Shown: positions 36,744-47,573, numbered from the stretch's first letter. The stretch is 64,000 nucleotides of DNA from Acidovorax sp. T1 (GCF_002176815.1 NZ_CP021648.1:186001-250000); one strand, 5' to 3'. The notes: generated from the sequence alone by a model not told the origin. Numbers and translations: made by a program.

Positions 36744-37802
36744 ATGGATGACACTGCCGCCTGCGCGCTGCCAGGTGATCTGACCGGTGATGAAAGTGCG
36801 CGCTTGCAGGCGCTGCGTCACTACGGCATTCTGGATACGCCCCTGGAGCTGGCCTTCGACGATCTGGCCCGGCTGGCCCGCCATATTTGCGCTGCACCCA
36901 TCGCGCTCATCAGTTTGGTGGACCGCGATCGCCAGTGGTTCAAGGCCGAAATCGGCCTGGGACGGCGCGAAACCCCGATCGACCAGTCCGTCTGCCGGTT
37001 CGCCATCCAGGCTCAAGGCGTGTTCGTCGTGCCCGACCTGCTGCAGGATGCGCGCTTTGCCTCTAATCCGCTGGTCACGCGGCCCCAGGGCGTGCGGTTT
37101 TATGCGGGGGCGCCGCTGGTCACCCCGGACGGCATTGCGCTGGGCACCGTGTGTGTGCTGGACTATCAGCCGCGCGAGTTGGGCCTGCCCCAGCAGGAAA
37201 TGCTCGACGTGCTGGCGCGCCAGGTGATGCGCCTGCTGGAGCTCAAGCTCGCCAACGACCGCCAGGGCCAGATGGTGCGAGAGCTCGACGAGGCACGCCA
37301 GCGCATGGCCACGCTGGCCCATACCGATGTTCTGACGGGGCTGGCCAACCGCCGCTCGTTCACCGAGCGCCTGCGCCAGCAGCAGGCCCTGCTGCAGCGC
37401 GGGGGTGCCGCCGCGTGCCTGCTGATGATGGACATCGACTGGTTCAAACAGGTCAACGACCGCTATGGCCACCATGTCGGCGACGAGGCCCTGCGGCTGT
37501 TCGCCGCGACCTGCCGCGATGTGTTCCGGGCCTCCGATGTGGTCAGCCGCTGGGGCGGGGAAGAGTTTCTGGCCTTGCTGCCCGCCACCAGCGTGGCAGA
37601 AGGCCGGGTGGTGGCGCAGCGGCTGCACGCCGCGCTGGCCGCCGCCGCCGTGCCCGGCGTGGTGCCGCCACTGCACCTTTCGGTCAGCGTGGGGCTGGCC
37701 CATTTCGACCCCGCGCGCTCGCTCGACCTCACTCTGCGCGCCCTGGATGCGGCGCTGTACACCGCCAAGAATCAGGGGCGCAACTGCACGGTGACGGTCT
37801 GA
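36744..37802 (+). CDS. GAF-GGDEF diguanylate cyclase
   Basis: A 352-residue soluble cyclase making cyclic di-GMP. A GAF domain spans about 25-170 (PIALISLVDRDRQWFKAEIG, GVRFYAGAPLVTPDGIALGT), then a linker helix and a GGDEF domain with LAHTDVLTGLANRRSF, MMDIDWFKQVNDRYGHH and active-site GGEEF at 271-275. RASD at 262-265 stands five residues before, so the I-site is intact. No membrane segment: the signal must be cytoplasmic. Start MDDTAACALP is chosen over a long unlikely N-terminal extension. Confidence 0.92.
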   Translation: MDDTAACALPGDLTGDESARLQALRHYGILDTPLELAFDDLARLARHICAAPIALISLVDRDRQWFKAEIGLGRRETPIDQSVCRFAIQAQGVFVVPDLLQDARFASNPLVTRPQGVRFYAGAPLVTPDGIALGTVCVLDYQPRELGLPQQEMLDVLARQVMRLLELKLANDRQGQMVRELDEARQRMATLAHTDVLTGLANRRSFTERLRQQQALLQRGGAAACLLMMDIDWFKQVNDRYGHHVGDEALRLFAATCRDVFRASDVVSRWGGEEFLALLPATSVAEGRVVAQRLHAALAAAAVPGVVPPLHLSVSVGLAHFDPARSLDLTLRALDAALYTAKNQGRNCTVTV

Positions 37803-37872
37803 GAGGCTGAGAGGCTTTCATCCATGCCCGCCTTGCACGCCAAAACACACCGGCTCGTCGTTGCAAATACTC

Positions 37873-37933
37873 GCCATAGCCGAGCTATGGCTGTGTTTTG
37901 CGCCTAGACCCGGCGCGTTTTGACGCGCCTTTC
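37873..37933 (+). terminator. Two hairpins after the GAF-GGDEF gene
   Basis: A perfect 8-bp stem GCCATAGC/GCTATGGC (37873-37891) followed by TGTGTTTT, and a second GGCGCG/CGCGCC stem (37912-37929) followed by TTTC. Either may end the diguanylate cyclase transcript; neither has a long T tract. Confidence 0.4.
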
Positions 37934-37992
37934 GGGCACGGCCGAAAAACGCTCAGCCTCTGAGGCGATTTGCCGTCTGAATTTGCTATTTT

Positions 37993-38043
37993 AATAATAG
38001 CTACTAGCGCTTTATGAGATTGGGCTACAAGCCGTTTTTACTA
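37993..38043. repeat. Dispersed palindromic repeat, copy 7
   Basis: AATAATAGCTACTAGCGCTT, spacer, GGGCTACAAGCCGTTTTT. The right arm is degenerate. It borders and slightly enters the stop of the minus-strand hydrolase gene. Confidence 0.75.
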
Positions 38044-38808
38044 AATTTTTGACGGATCAGCCCGCAGCAGCCATTGCTGCACCTGCTCCAGCACCCACAG
38101 GGGCGCATCCAGTGGCAGATCGTGCCCGGCATGCGGGTGCAGGGCCAGGGCGCAATGCCAGCTTTTGGCAATGGCCTGCGAGCAACGGCTGTCTACCAGG
38201 CGGTCGTTCTGGCTGGCCAACAGCAGGATGGGGGGGCTGGGCGCCACGGTGGGGGCGCTGTAGCGGGCTGCGGCCACCAATTGGCGCAGGGCGTTGATGG
38301 CGGACACCGGGCGGCGGGCGCGGGCGGCCACCCAATCGCCAATGACTGCGTGGCGCGGGTCGGGCGCATTGCTCGTCAGCCGCCATACCGTGCGTTCGAT
38401 GGCCTCGGGCGACCGGTGCAGCAGCACCAGGCCCAGCAAGGCCGCGTAGTTGCGGGGGCGCAGCCGCTGGAAAAAGGGGCTGAACGGGCGCAAGCTGGTG
38501 TTCACCAGCACGCAGCCCGCGATGTCCGCCGGTGCCGTGCGGGCCCACTCGGTGGCCACCATGGCGCCCAGCGACATGGCGAACAGCCGAAACGGTGGGC
38601 GCACGCCCTGCCTTGCCAGTTCGGTGCGGCAGGCCGCCACCATGCCTTGCACGGTGGGCGGGCTGGGCCGGGCATGGAGCTGGCCGTTGCCGGGCAGGTC
38701 GAGTGCCACGACCTGGGCATCGGACCATGCGCTCTGGAAATCGTTAGCAAAGCGGCCCCAGTGGGCGGTTTCGCGGGTGAGGCCGCGCAACAGAATCCAG
38801 GTGTCCAT
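38041..38808 (-). CDS. Alpha/beta-fold hydrolase
   Basis: A 255-residue cytoplasmic hydrolase. The oxyanion region WILLRGLTRETAHWG lies at the N-terminus, the nucleophile elbow is AMSLGAMVA (Ser near residue 91), a C-terminal Asp is in LASQNDRLVD, and the catalytic His is in HPHAGHDLPLD. Natural substrate unknown. Start MDTWILLRG at 38808; the longer frame upstream is antisense to its neighbour. Only 8 bp separate it from the stop of the peptidase gene, so they may be co-transcribed. Confidence 0.85.
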   Translation of the reverse strand: MDTWILLRGLTRETAHWGRFANDFQSAWSDAQVVALDLPGNGQLHARPSPPTVQGMVAACRTELARQGVRPPFRLFAMSLGAMVATEWARTAPADIAGCVLVNTSLRPFSPFFQRLRPRNYAALLGLVLLHRSPEAIERTVWRLTSNAPDPRHAVIGDWVAARARRPVSAINALRQLVAAARYSAPTVAPSPPILLLASQNDRLVDSRCSQAIAKSWHCALALHPHAGHDLPLDAPLWVLEQVQQWLLRADPSKI

Positions 38809-38816
38809 GGCGCGGC

Positions 38817-39872
38817 TTAATACCACTCGGCCAGTGCATTGGCGCGGTGTTGTTCGTAGTGTTCCTTGCCGGGAACCCACCGCTGGTGGCTGCAGGCCGC
38901 GCGCGACAAAAAGTCGAGCAGCGACAGATGCCGGCGCAGCACCCGTTGCTGGCGGTGGTCGATCAGGGGGTTGAAGATGCCCATGCGCGAAAACAGCTGG
39001 CGCGGATTCTTCTTGATCCAGATCCACGAGCCCATCTCCAGCGTCAGCGGCAGAAAGATGCGCTCGGCCTGCTCGCAGGACTGCAGGTACAGGTAATCCC
39101 ACAGGTCGCCGTGGGCCAGGTACTGGGTGCTTTGGGGCTCGATGATGTACGGGTGGTGGCTGTGCGCCTGCAGGAAGATGGTCTTGAGCGCATGCAGCTC
39201 GTTGAGATGTGCGATGGGTTTGCGGGTATGGGCAAACGGAAACCACAGTCGGTCGCGCACGCCGAAGCCCGAATGGCAGTCCAGCGCAATGCTGAAGGGC
39301 CGGGGCAGCAGCTCTGTGCGCACCACCTCGCACAAGGCCTGGCTCTCGATCTCCATCGGTTCGCCAAAGTGGCCGCGATACCAGGGCAGGCCTGCGCTCA
39401 GCCGCTGGCCACCCATCAGGAAGGGCACGCGGTCCAGGGCCTCCACGGGCGCATTGCGCATCAGGTCCACCCCGTTCGGGTTGGCGCGCGTGGCAGCCCA
39501 CATGCCACCGGGGTTGACGATGGGCATGAACACCAGGCGCACATGCTCGAGCTGCTGGTGCAGCGTGGTGTCCCAGCGCAGCCGCATGACGATGTTCTGC
39601 AGATAGGAAATCACCACCTCGGCGCCGATCCGCTCCAGGCCATGCACGCCACCAAAAAAACCGACCGCGGGAACGTGGGGGCTGGGGTTGCCAATGCCGA
39701 TCGAATAGATGGGAAAGCGCAGGCCCGACGCCACGCTGACCTCGCGCACCACGCGGACCTGCAGGTCCGGGCCGCCCTGTTCAATGATCTTTTCCAGGCC
39801 CCGCAGTTCGGGCAGATCGTTTTCGGGCACGGTGGTGGTGGCTGGTGTAGCAGAGGGTGGACGCCGCAGCAT
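38817..39872 (-). CDS. M14-family zinc carboxypeptidase-like protein
   Basis: A 351-residue protein of the M14 peptidase/deacylase superfamily. Zinc ligands fit His and Glu in GGVHGLERIGAE (H-x-x-E) and the later His in ALDCHSGFG; substrate-binding Arg/Asn are in NPGGMWAATRANPNGVDLMRN. No signal peptide, so probably cytoplasmic. Start MLRRPPSATPATT is chosen; the frame stays open to 40175 but that part lacks family character. Followed closely by a hydrolase gene on the same strand. Confidence 0.85.
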   Translation of the reverse strand: MLRRPPSATPATTTVPENDLPELRGLEKIIEQGGPDLQVRVVREVSVASGLRFPIYSIGIGNPSPHVPAVGFFGGVHGLERIGAEVVISYLQNIVMRLRWDTTLHQQLEHVRLVFMPIVNPGGMWAATRANPNGVDLMRNAPVEALDRVPFLMGGQRLSAGLPWYRGHFGEPMEIESQALCEVVRTELLPRPFSIALDCHSGFGVRDRLWFPFAHTRKPIAHLNELHALKTIFLQAHSHHPYIIEPQSTQYLAHGDLWDYLYLQSCEQAERIFLPLTLEMGSWIWIKKNPRQLFSRMGIFNPLIDHRQQRVLRRHLSLLDFLSRAACSHQRWVPGKEHYEQHRANALAEWY

Positions 39873-39995
39873 ACCGCCCGATCGGCCTGCCGTGTCAATC
39901 GGGTATTTGGGTGTGGCAAATGCGCCGACGGACGCCAAACTGTCACACGCCGCAGTTACCTTGCAGCTGCCAACAACCTTCTCCAAAGGCCTCGT

Positions 39996-40130
39996 ATGCT
40001 CTGGAAACTGCTCGGATTGCAAAGACTCTTCGACGAATTGTTCGACGAACGCTGGCGTTTCCTGGATTTGCCGGGCAACGACTGTTTCTCCCATGAAGAA
40101 TTCACCACCCCGGCGCCAGCGCAGGATTGA
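39996..40130 (+). CDS. Possible 44-residue small protein
   Basis: Short frame MLWKLLGLQRLFDELFDERW with a charged, amphipathic helical start and a neutral tail. It overlaps the following small membrane protein frame by 38 nt and lies upstream of the M14 gene on the opposite strand. No family recognised; may not be expressed. Confidence 0.4.
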   Translation: MLWKLLGLQRLFDELFDERWRFLDLPGNDCFSHEEFTTPAPAQD

Positions 40131-40263
40131 CGTGTTGCGCTGGCTGATGCTGTGCGGCCTGGTCGGCTGTGGCATGGCGTGGGGTGTGGTGGAGTTCTTT
40201 GCCCTGCAGCGGGCGCGCTACCACGCCTGGCGCAACCGCCAGCAGACCGCGCTCCCGCACTAG
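40093..40263 (+). CDS. Small single-span membrane protein
   Basis: A 56-residue protein with a basic N-terminus (MKNSPPRRQRRIDVLR), one membrane helix (WLMLCGLVGCGMAWGVVEFF) and a basic tail. Its stop lies 7 bp before the hemolysin III-type gene, suggesting co-transcription. Function unknown. Confidence 0.55.
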   Translation: MKNSPPRRQRRIDVLRWLMLCGLVGCGMAWGVVEFFALQRARYHAWRNRQQTALPH

Positions 40264-40270
40264 GGGCGTG

Positions 40271-40909
40271 ATGAGCGGGCTCACCCATCCTCGTCCACAA
40301 AGCCGGGGCGAGGAAATTGCGAACGCGGCAAGCCACGCAGCGGCCCTGGTCGCCGCCATCGCGGCCGGTCCCTGGCTGGTTTCCTGGGGGCGCGGCCGGG
40401 GTGTCGAAGGCTTTGCCGGTGTCTGCGTTTTCGTGGCCACGATGGTGTGGCTGTACCTGGCGTCCACCGTGTACCACGCTTTGCCGGAAGGCGGTGCCAA
40501 GCGAGTGTTTCTGAAGCTGGACCACGGCGCGGTGTATCTCTTCATCGCGGGCAGTTACACGGCCTTCGCGGCGGGCCATCTTGATGCGCCGTGGGGTAGC
40601 GCCACCTTGGCGCTGGTCTGGCTGGTGGCGGCTGCGGGCATGGTGCTCAAGGCCATGGGCCGTCTGGCATCACCCTGGCTGTCCACGGGCGGGTATCTGG
40701 CCATGGGCTGGCTGGTGTTGCTGGCGGCGGTGCCCATTTTGGAGCGCGCATCACCGGCGGGCGCGCAGTGGCTTGTGGCCGGGGGCTGCGCCTACACCGT
40801 CGGTGTCGTCTTTTTTGTGCTGGACGCGCGCATCCGCTATGCCCATGCGGTCTGGCATGGCTTCGTGGCGGCGGGCACGGCGTGCCACACCTGGGCGGTG
40901 CTCGGTTAG
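40271..40909 (+). CDS. Hemolysin III / PAQR-family membrane protein
   Basis: A 212-residue protein with seven predicted membrane segments. The family's metal-site motifs are present: EEIANAASHAAALV (about 13-26), STVYHALP with His and the downstream LKLDHGAVYLFIAGSYTAF, and a C-terminal HAVWHGFVAAGTACHTWAV. Bacterial members (TrhA) act in membrane energy or lipid homeostasis rather than haemolysis. Start MSGLTHPR chosen; convergent and abutting marC. Confidence 0.92.
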   Translation: MSGLTHPRPQSRGEEIANAASHAAALVAAIAAGPWLVSWGRGRGVEGFAGVCVFVATMVWLYLASTVYHALPEGGAKRVFLKLDHGAVYLFIAGSYTAFAAGHLDAPWGSATLALVWLVAAAGMVLKAMGRLASPWLSTGGYLAMGWLVLLAAVPILERASPAGAQWLVAGGCAYTVGVVFFVLDARIRYAHAVWHGFVAAGTACHTWAVLG

Positions 40910-41545
40910 CTACCTCGCCACGAGAATGGGGAACAGCTTGCCCAGGCCGTCGGCCATCACCTCCACGGCCAGTGCCGCCAGAATCAAACCCATCAGCCGC
41001 GTCATCACGTTGATGCCCGTCTTGCCCAGCACGCGCGCGATCGGATCGGCGAGCGAAAAGCACAGGGCCGTGGCCAGGCCAATCACCACGCCGTAGCCCA
41101 CCAGCGCCGCGTGCTGCCAGAAGGTTTGTGCACGGTCGGCGTAGATCACCACGGTGGACATGCTGGCAGGCCCGGTGAGCAGGGGAATCGTGAGGGGCAC
41201 GACGGCAATGCTGCTGCCCGCGGCGGCCTTCTCGGCGCCTTCCTCCAGCTCGTTCGTGTGGGTCTTGGCCTCGGCCGGCTGCGCGTTGAGCATGTTCATG
41301 GAACTGATCAGCAGCAGCATGCCGCCGCCCACCTGAAAGCTCTGCAGCGAGATGTTGAAAAACTCCAGAATTTGCAGGCCCAGCAAGGCACAGGCCGCAA
41401 TCACGCAAAACGATGCCAGGGCTGCCGTGCGGATGGTGCGGCGGCGCTGTTCGTTGGAAAACCCCTGCGTGTAGTGGATGAAAAACGGCACGATGGCCAG
41501 CGGGTTCACGATGGCCAGCAAGGTGATGAGGGGTTTCAGATCCAT
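40910..41545 (-). CDS. MarC-family membrane protein
   Basis: A 211-residue inner-membrane protein with six hydrophobic segments, matching the MarC/UPF0056 family (VNPLAIVPFFIHYTQGFS near 13-30 and VVPLTIPLLTGPASMSTVVI near 115-134). Function of the family is unclear; earlier links to antibiotic resistance were not upheld. Its stop directly abuts the stop of the convergent hemolysin III gene. Confidence 0.93.
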   Translation of the reverse strand: MDLKPLITLLAIVNPLAIVPFFIHYTQGFSNEQRRRTIRTAALASFCVIAACALLGLQILEFFNISLQSFQVGGGMLLLISSMNMLNAQPAEAKTHTNELEEGAEKAAAGSSIAVVPLTIPLLTGPASMSTVVIYADRAQTFWQHAALVGYGVVIGLATALCFSLADPIARVLGKTGINVMTRLMGLILAALAVEVMADGLGKLFPILVAR

Positions 41546-41745
41546 CGGCGGTGTCCTGACATGCGCAAAGTGGGGGCGGAGCGGTGGTGGTGCGGACGGT
41601 GCCGGTCAGGCGCAGCACTTTGCCCCAAACCGGTCTCCTGCAAGAATGGGGTGCATTACAGCATCCCGGCACGGGGCCGGAATGCGTTGCTGGGTGGCGG
41701 TGGTGCCTTTGCGCCACAGCCTTTTTCTTTTCAAGGAGCAATTGC

Positions 41746-42435
41746 ATGGGCCAGTTTGTCAATCTGACGTCGAAAGATGGTTTTGTGGTGCCAGCCTGGG
41801 TGGCGCAGCCCGATGGATCACCGCGCGGCGCCATCGTGGTGCTGCAGGAGATTTTCGGGGTCAATGCGCACATCCGTGCCGTGGCCGACCGCTTTGCGGC
41901 GCGCGGCTATCTGGCGGTGGCCCCCGCCACCTTTGCGCGCGTGCAACCGGATGTGGAGCTGGGCTACAGCGAGGCCGACATGGGCGCGGGCTTTGGTTTC
42001 AAGACGGCGGTGGATGCACTGCCCGGCGACGGTGCCATGCCCGACATCCAGGCCGCCATCGACTACGCCGCCCAGCACGGTGGCGGCAAGGTGGGCATCG
42101 TCGGCTTTTGCTGGGGTGGCCTGCTGACGTGGCGCGCGGCCTGCAGCCTTAAGGGCCTGGCAGCGGCGGTGTGCTACTACGGCGGCGGCATGACCACGGC
42201 AGACGAGGTGGCGCGCCAGCCCCAGGTGCCGGTGCTGGCGCATTTTGGCCAACGCGACCACTGGATTTCGGTGGACAGCGTGCAGGCCTTTGCGCGCGCG
42301 CACCCCGAGGTGCAGGTGCATGTGTACGACGCCGACCATGGTTTCAACTGCGACCAGCGCGGCTCGTATGACGAAGCCTCGGCCCTGGTCGCGCGTGACC
42401 GCACCCTGGCCTTCTTTGCCAAGCATGTAGGGTAG
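41746..42435 (+). CDS. Dienelactone hydrolase-family protein
   Basis: A 229-residue alpha/beta hydrolase. The nucleophile elbow is GIVGFCWGG with Cys as nucleophile, the form typical of dienelactone hydrolases; Asp and His follow in FGQRDHWI and YDADHGFNCD. Such enzymes open lactones in chloroaromatic breakdown, but many act on other esters. No catabolic genes are near. AAGGAGC lies just before ATG 41746. Confidence 0.92.
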   Translation: MGQFVNLTSKDGFVVPAWVAQPDGSPRGAIVVLQEIFGVNAHIRAVADRFAARGYLAVAPATFARVQPDVELGYSEADMGAGFGFKTAVDALPGDGAMPDIQAAIDYAAQHGGGKVGIVGFCWGGLLTWRAACSLKGLAAAVCYYGGGMTTADEVARQPQVPVLAHFGQRDHWISVDSVQAFARAHPEVQVHVYDADHGFNCDQRGSYDEASALVARDRTLAFFAKHVG

Positions 42436-42504
42436 GCTGTCGTTGGCGGGACGGGTCCGCCGGCAAGGGCCCGGTCTCGCATCCGCGCTGCGGTCTGCGA
42501 ATGC

Positions 42505-43641
42505 TCACTGCCCGCCGGTGCGCGCCAGGTAGCGCTTGCGCCAGAACAGCGCCACCAGGCCCATGGCAATCGTGATCATGGAGCCCAGTGCCCACCAGAA
42601 TCCGTCCTGCTTGTGGATGAGCGGCAAGAACTCGAAGTTCATGCCAAAAATGCCCGCAATCAGGTTCAGCGGCAAAAATACCGCGGTCAGCGCGGTGAGC
42701 GTGCGCATGATGTCGTTGGTGCGGTTGCTCTGCACTGAAAAGTGCATCTGCACGGCGGTTTCGGTGCTTTGCTCCAGGCGGCGCACATGGTGCACCACGC
42801 GTTCGATGTGTTCGAGCACGTCGCGGCTGCGCACCTTGAGCAGGTCCAGGTCACGCTGGCCGGCACTGCTTTCGGGCGTGGCCCAGGTTTCCAGCTCGTC
42901 GATCCAGTTTTGCATGGCGCTGCGCTGGTCTTCGCAGATGTCGTCCAGCTGGTGCAGCGACAGGCGCGCTTCGAGCAGCGAGCTCCAGTTCACATAGCGC
43001 GCCCGGGGCTTGAGCAGCTCGGTCTGCCAGTGATCGAGCTGGCGCGTGAGTTCGCGGCGCAGGTCCAGGTAGCCGTCCACCATCAGGTTGACCAGGCGCA
43101 GCATCAGGTCGGCCGTGCTGGACGGATGGCGCACACCGGCTGCCAAGGTGGCTCGGCCTTCGCGTATATCCAGGGGGGCGGTGGCGAGCAGGCGCGCGGC
43201 GTAAGCATCGCGCACCGCGCAGTCGGTGGGGTGCACGGTGAGCAGCAGCTGGTCAAACATCGCAAAGCCCACGGGGCTGGTGTCGATGCGCCGCAGCACC
43301 GGCGGACCCTTGCGCTTGAGTGGCAGGGCGGTAGCGTTTGCCGCCGCACCGTTCGCATCCGGCGTGTCGCCATTGATCGAGGCAAGCCGGCGAAACACCA
43401 GCAGGTCGTACTGCGAGGTGTAGTCGTAGTGCGATGGCAGCTGCGCGTTCAGCAGGTCGGCCACATGCAGGTCCACCAGCTGCAGCCCCACGAGCGCCTG
43501 CAGTCGGCTCTGGATTTCGCCCAGCCGCGCCTGGAAGGTCGGGCGTGAGCAGGCGACCCAGATAAAGCCCTGCGCGGGCATGTGCTCGGGCAGGTCGGCC
43601 AGCTCCAGTACGCCGTCGTTGTGGAGGTGAAAAATGCGCAT
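42505..43641 (-). CDS. corA: CorA-type divalent cation transporter
   Basis: A 378-residue channel for Mg2+ (also Co2+ or Ni2+). A long soluble N-terminal domain is followed by two C-terminal membrane helices; the GMN pore motif is in IFGMNFEFLP, after the stalk helix (VHHVRRLEQSTETAVQMHFS). Length and layout are those of CorA/ZntB. It is followed on the minus-strand side by CDS-free sequence and preceded by a repeat copy. Confidence 0.92.
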   Translation of the reverse strand: MRIFHLHNDGVLELADLPEHMPAQGFIWVACSRPTFQARLGEIQSRLQALVGLQLVDLHVADLLNAQLPSHYDYTSQYDLLVFRRLASINGDTPDANGAAANATALPLKRKGPPVLRRIDTSPVGFAMFDQLLLTVHPTDCAVRDAYAARLLATAPLDIREGRATLAAGVRHPSSTADLMLRLVNLMVDGYLDLRRELTRQLDHWQTELLKPRARYVNWSSLLEARLSLHQLDDICEDQRSAMQNWIDELETWATPESSAGQRDLDLLKVRSRDVLEHIERVVHHVRRLEQSTETAVQMHFSVQSNRTNDIMRTLTALTAVFLPLNLIAGIFGMNFEFLPLIHKQDGFWWALGSMITIAMGLVALFWRKRYLARTGGQ

Positions 43642-43658
43642 GGCGTTCTGAATTCTTG

Positions 43659-45249
<1,591 letters not shown>

Positions 45250-45268
45250 AACCAGGGAGTCCGCGCCG

Positions 45269-46366
45269 GTGCACAAAACCTCTGCCTGGCCGCTCGCGCT
45301 GATCCATGCAGCGCTGATCGTCTTTGCCAGCCTGTTCCCGTTTGACGGCTGGCGCGACCAGGGCATCGACCCCTGGGTTTTCCTGTTGGCGCCGCTGCCA
45401 CCGCCCTACTGGACGGGGTTTGATGTCGCCATCAACATGGCCGGTTACGCCCCGCTGGGATTCTTGCTGGTGCTGGCCCTGCTGCGCTCGGGCAGCGAGC
45501 GTGGGCCGGTGCTGCTGGCCACGCTGGCGGGCACGCTGTTGTCGCTGCTGATGGAATACCTGCAGATTTACCTGCCCCGGCGTGTGCCCTCCAATCTGGA
45601 CCTGCTGCTCAACGCAGCGGGAGCGCTGGCGGGGGCGTGCACGGCGGCGCTGCTGGAGCGCTGGGGTGCCATCGACCGCTGGAGCGATTTCCGCGCCCGC
45701 TGGTTTGTGCGCGATGCGCGCGGCGCGCTGGTGCTGCTGGCGCTGTGGCCCGCGGCGCTGCTGTTTCCGGCGGCGGTGCCGTTTGGCTTGGGCCAGGTGC
45801 TGGAGCGGCTGGAACAGGCCCTCGAAGACTTGCTGGCCGACACGCCCTTTCTCGATTGGCTGCCGGTGCGCGATGTGCCGCTGGAGCCCTTGTCGCCAGG
45901 TGGCGAGTTGCTGTGCGTGACGCTGGGGCTGCTGATTCCCTGCCTGCTGGGCTATTGCGTCATTCGCCACATGGGGCGCCGCGCCGTGTTTGCCATGGGC
46001 GTGGCAGGGGTGGGCATTGGGGTGACGGCCCTGTCGGCGGCGCTGAGCTGGGGGCCGTCGCATGCCTGGAGCTGGCTGGAGCTGCCCACGCGCGTCGGGG
46101 TAGGGGCAGCGCTTGCGCTGGCGGCGCTGCTGCTGGCCTTGCCGCGGCGCGCCAGTGCGGCGCTGCTGCTGCTGGCGCTGGCCTGGCACCTGGGGCTGCT
46201 CAACCAGGCGCCCGCAAGTGCGTACTTTGCCCAGACGCTACAAATTTGGGAGCAAGGACGTTTCATCCGTTTTTTTGGCTTGGGTCAGTGGCTGGGCTGG
46301 CTGTGGCCTTATGCCGCACTGGCGTATGTGCTCTTTCGGGTGTCGCGCCGGGAGCCGCAAAACTAG
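45269..46366 (+). CDS. VanZ-like membrane protein
   Basis: A 365-residue membrane protein with about eight hydrophobic segments. The N-terminal 125 residues match the VanZ family (LIHAALIVFASLFPFDGWRD, then MAGYAPLGFLLVLAL and LMEYLQIYLPRRVPSNLDLL). The C-terminal half has further membrane helices of unknown role. GTG start with AGGGAG upstream. Function unknown; VanZ proteins influence glycopeptide sensitivity in Gram-positives, and no such role is implied here. Confidence 0.85.
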   Translation: MHKTSAWPLALIHAALIVFASLFPFDGWRDQGIDPWVFLLAPLPPPYWTGFDVAINMAGYAPLGFLLVLALLRSGSERGPVLLATLAGTLLSLLMEYLQIYLPRRVPSNLDLLLNAAGALAGACTAALLERWGAIDRWSDFRARWFVRDARGALVLLALWPAALLFPAAVPFGLGQVLERLEQALEDLLADTPFLDWLPVRDVPLEPLSPGGELLCVTLGLLIPCLLGYCVIRHMGRRAVFAMGVAGVGIGVTALSAALSWGPSHAWSWLELPTRVGVGAALALAALLLALPRRASAALLLLALAWHLGLLNQAPASAYFAQTLQIWEQGRFIRFFGLGQWLGWLWPYAALAYVLFRVSRREPQN

Positions 46367-46375
46367 AATGACTCC

Positions 46376-46735
46376 ATGAGCGACACCCCCTCCACACCCG
46401 CCGCCGCGCCGGGCTATTACGCCCGCCACATCTTTTTTTGCCTGAACGACCGTGCCAACGGCGAGAACAGCTGTGCCCACCACGGCGCTCAGGAAGCCTT
46501 TGACCGGTGCAAGGCGCAGGTCAAGGCGGCGGGGCTTGCGGGCCCCGGCAAGGTGCGGGTGAACAAGGCCGGCTGCCTGGACCGTTGCGCCGCCGGCCCC
46601 GTGGCCGTGGTGTACCCCGAGGGCACCTGGTATTCCTATGTGGACGCCAGCGATGTGGATGAAATCGTGGAGTCGCACCTCAAAAACGGCCAGATCGTCG
46701 AGCGACTGGTCACGCCAGCGGAACTTGGGCGCTGA
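46376..46735 (+). CDS. Thioredoxin-like [2Fe-2S] ferredoxin-domain protein
   Basis: A 119-residue soluble protein. Four cysteines fit a [2Fe-2S] site of the thioredoxin-fold ferredoxin type: HIFFCLNDR, NSCAHHG, and KAGCLDRCAAGP near residues 67-76, followed by VYPEGTWYSYV. Electron carrier of unknown partner. It starts 9 bp after the VanZ-like gene. Confidence 0.88.
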   Translation: MSDTPSTPAAAPGYYARHIFFCLNDRANGENSCAHHGAQEAFDRCKAQVKAAGLAGPGKVRVNKAGCLDRCAAGPVAVVYPEGTWYSYVDASDVDEIVESHLKNGQIVERLVTPAELGR

Positions 46736-46755
46736 ACGCCGCTCTACGGTTCTTT

Positions 46756-46806
46756 GAATGATTTTGGCAGCTAGCGCTTATCTGGTAAGCGCTAGTAGCT
46801 ATTGAA
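46756..46806. repeat. Dispersed palindromic repeat, copy 9
   Basis: TTGGCAGCTAGCGCTTATCT, GGTAAGCGCTAGTAGCTATT. Near-perfect palindrome, between the ferredoxin-like and hydrolase genes; it may act as a transcript hairpin there. Confidence 0.88.
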
Positions 46807-46819
46807 TGAGTAGCAACCC

Positions 46820-47461
46820 GTGAATGCACAAACCGAACGCCTGGCGCTGACTGGCGCCGCCGGTGCCATCGAGGCGGCGCGCGATGCGGCGTCCCTGCCC
46901 GATGGCGCGGCCCCCCGTGGCGTGGCCATCATTGCCCACCCCCATCCACTGTTTGGCGGCACCATGGACAACAAGGTGGTGCAGACCCTGGCGCGCGCCT
47001 TTACCCAATGCGGCTGGACCACGGTGCGCTTCAACTTTCGCGGCGTGGGCGCCAGCGCTGGCGTGCACGACGAGGGGCGTGGCGAGTTGCAGGACCTGCT
47101 GGCCGTGGTGCAGCAGGTGGCGCCCCAGGGGCCGATTGCGCTGGCCGGCTTCTCGTTTGGCGCCTTTGTCACCAGCCACGCCCTGGCCGCCCTGTGGGAT
47201 GAGCGCGAGGTGGCGCAGGCGGTGCTGGTCGGCACCGCGGCGAGCCGCTTCACGGTGGCCCCCGTGCCGCCCGAGGCCCACCTGTGCACCCTGGTGCTGC
47301 ATGGCGAGCAGGACGACACCGTGCCGCTGTCGGCCGTGCTCGACTGGGCGCGGCCCCAGATACTGCCTGTCACAGTCGTCCCCGGTGGCGGCCATTTCTT
47401 TCACGGACAATTGACGTTGCTGAAAAATCTGGTGGTGCGCCACCTCCAGTCCGTGCCGTGA
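46820..47461 (+). CDS. Alpha/beta hydrolase
   Basis: A 213-residue cytoplasmic hydrolase of the short type often found in proteobacteria. Signatures include VAIIAHPHPLFGGTMDNKVV (about 35-54), VRFNFRGVGAS, the nucleophile elbow LAGFSFGAFV with Ser, Asp in HGEQDDTVPL and His in GGGHFFHG. GTG start at 46820. Substrate unknown. Confidence 0.85.
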   Translation: MNAQTERLALTGAAGAIEAARDAASLPDGAAPRGVAIIAHPHPLFGGTMDNKVVQTLARAFTQCGWTTVRFNFRGVGASAGVHDEGRGELQDLLAVVQQVAPQGPIALAGFSFGAFVTSHALAALWDEREVAQAVLVGTAASRFTVAPVPPEAHLCTLVLHGEQDDTVPLSAVLDWARPQILPVTVVPGGGHFFHGQLTLLKNLVVRHLQSVP

Positions 47462-47573
47462 GGCCCGGTCATGGCAGCGGCTGCGGTGCGTGCGCACCCA
47501 TGGCTCTCCTTCCTGGCCTCACCGGTTTGTTTTTTTCCATCCCCGGGCCTTGCGCCCCATTTATTCCTGCCCC

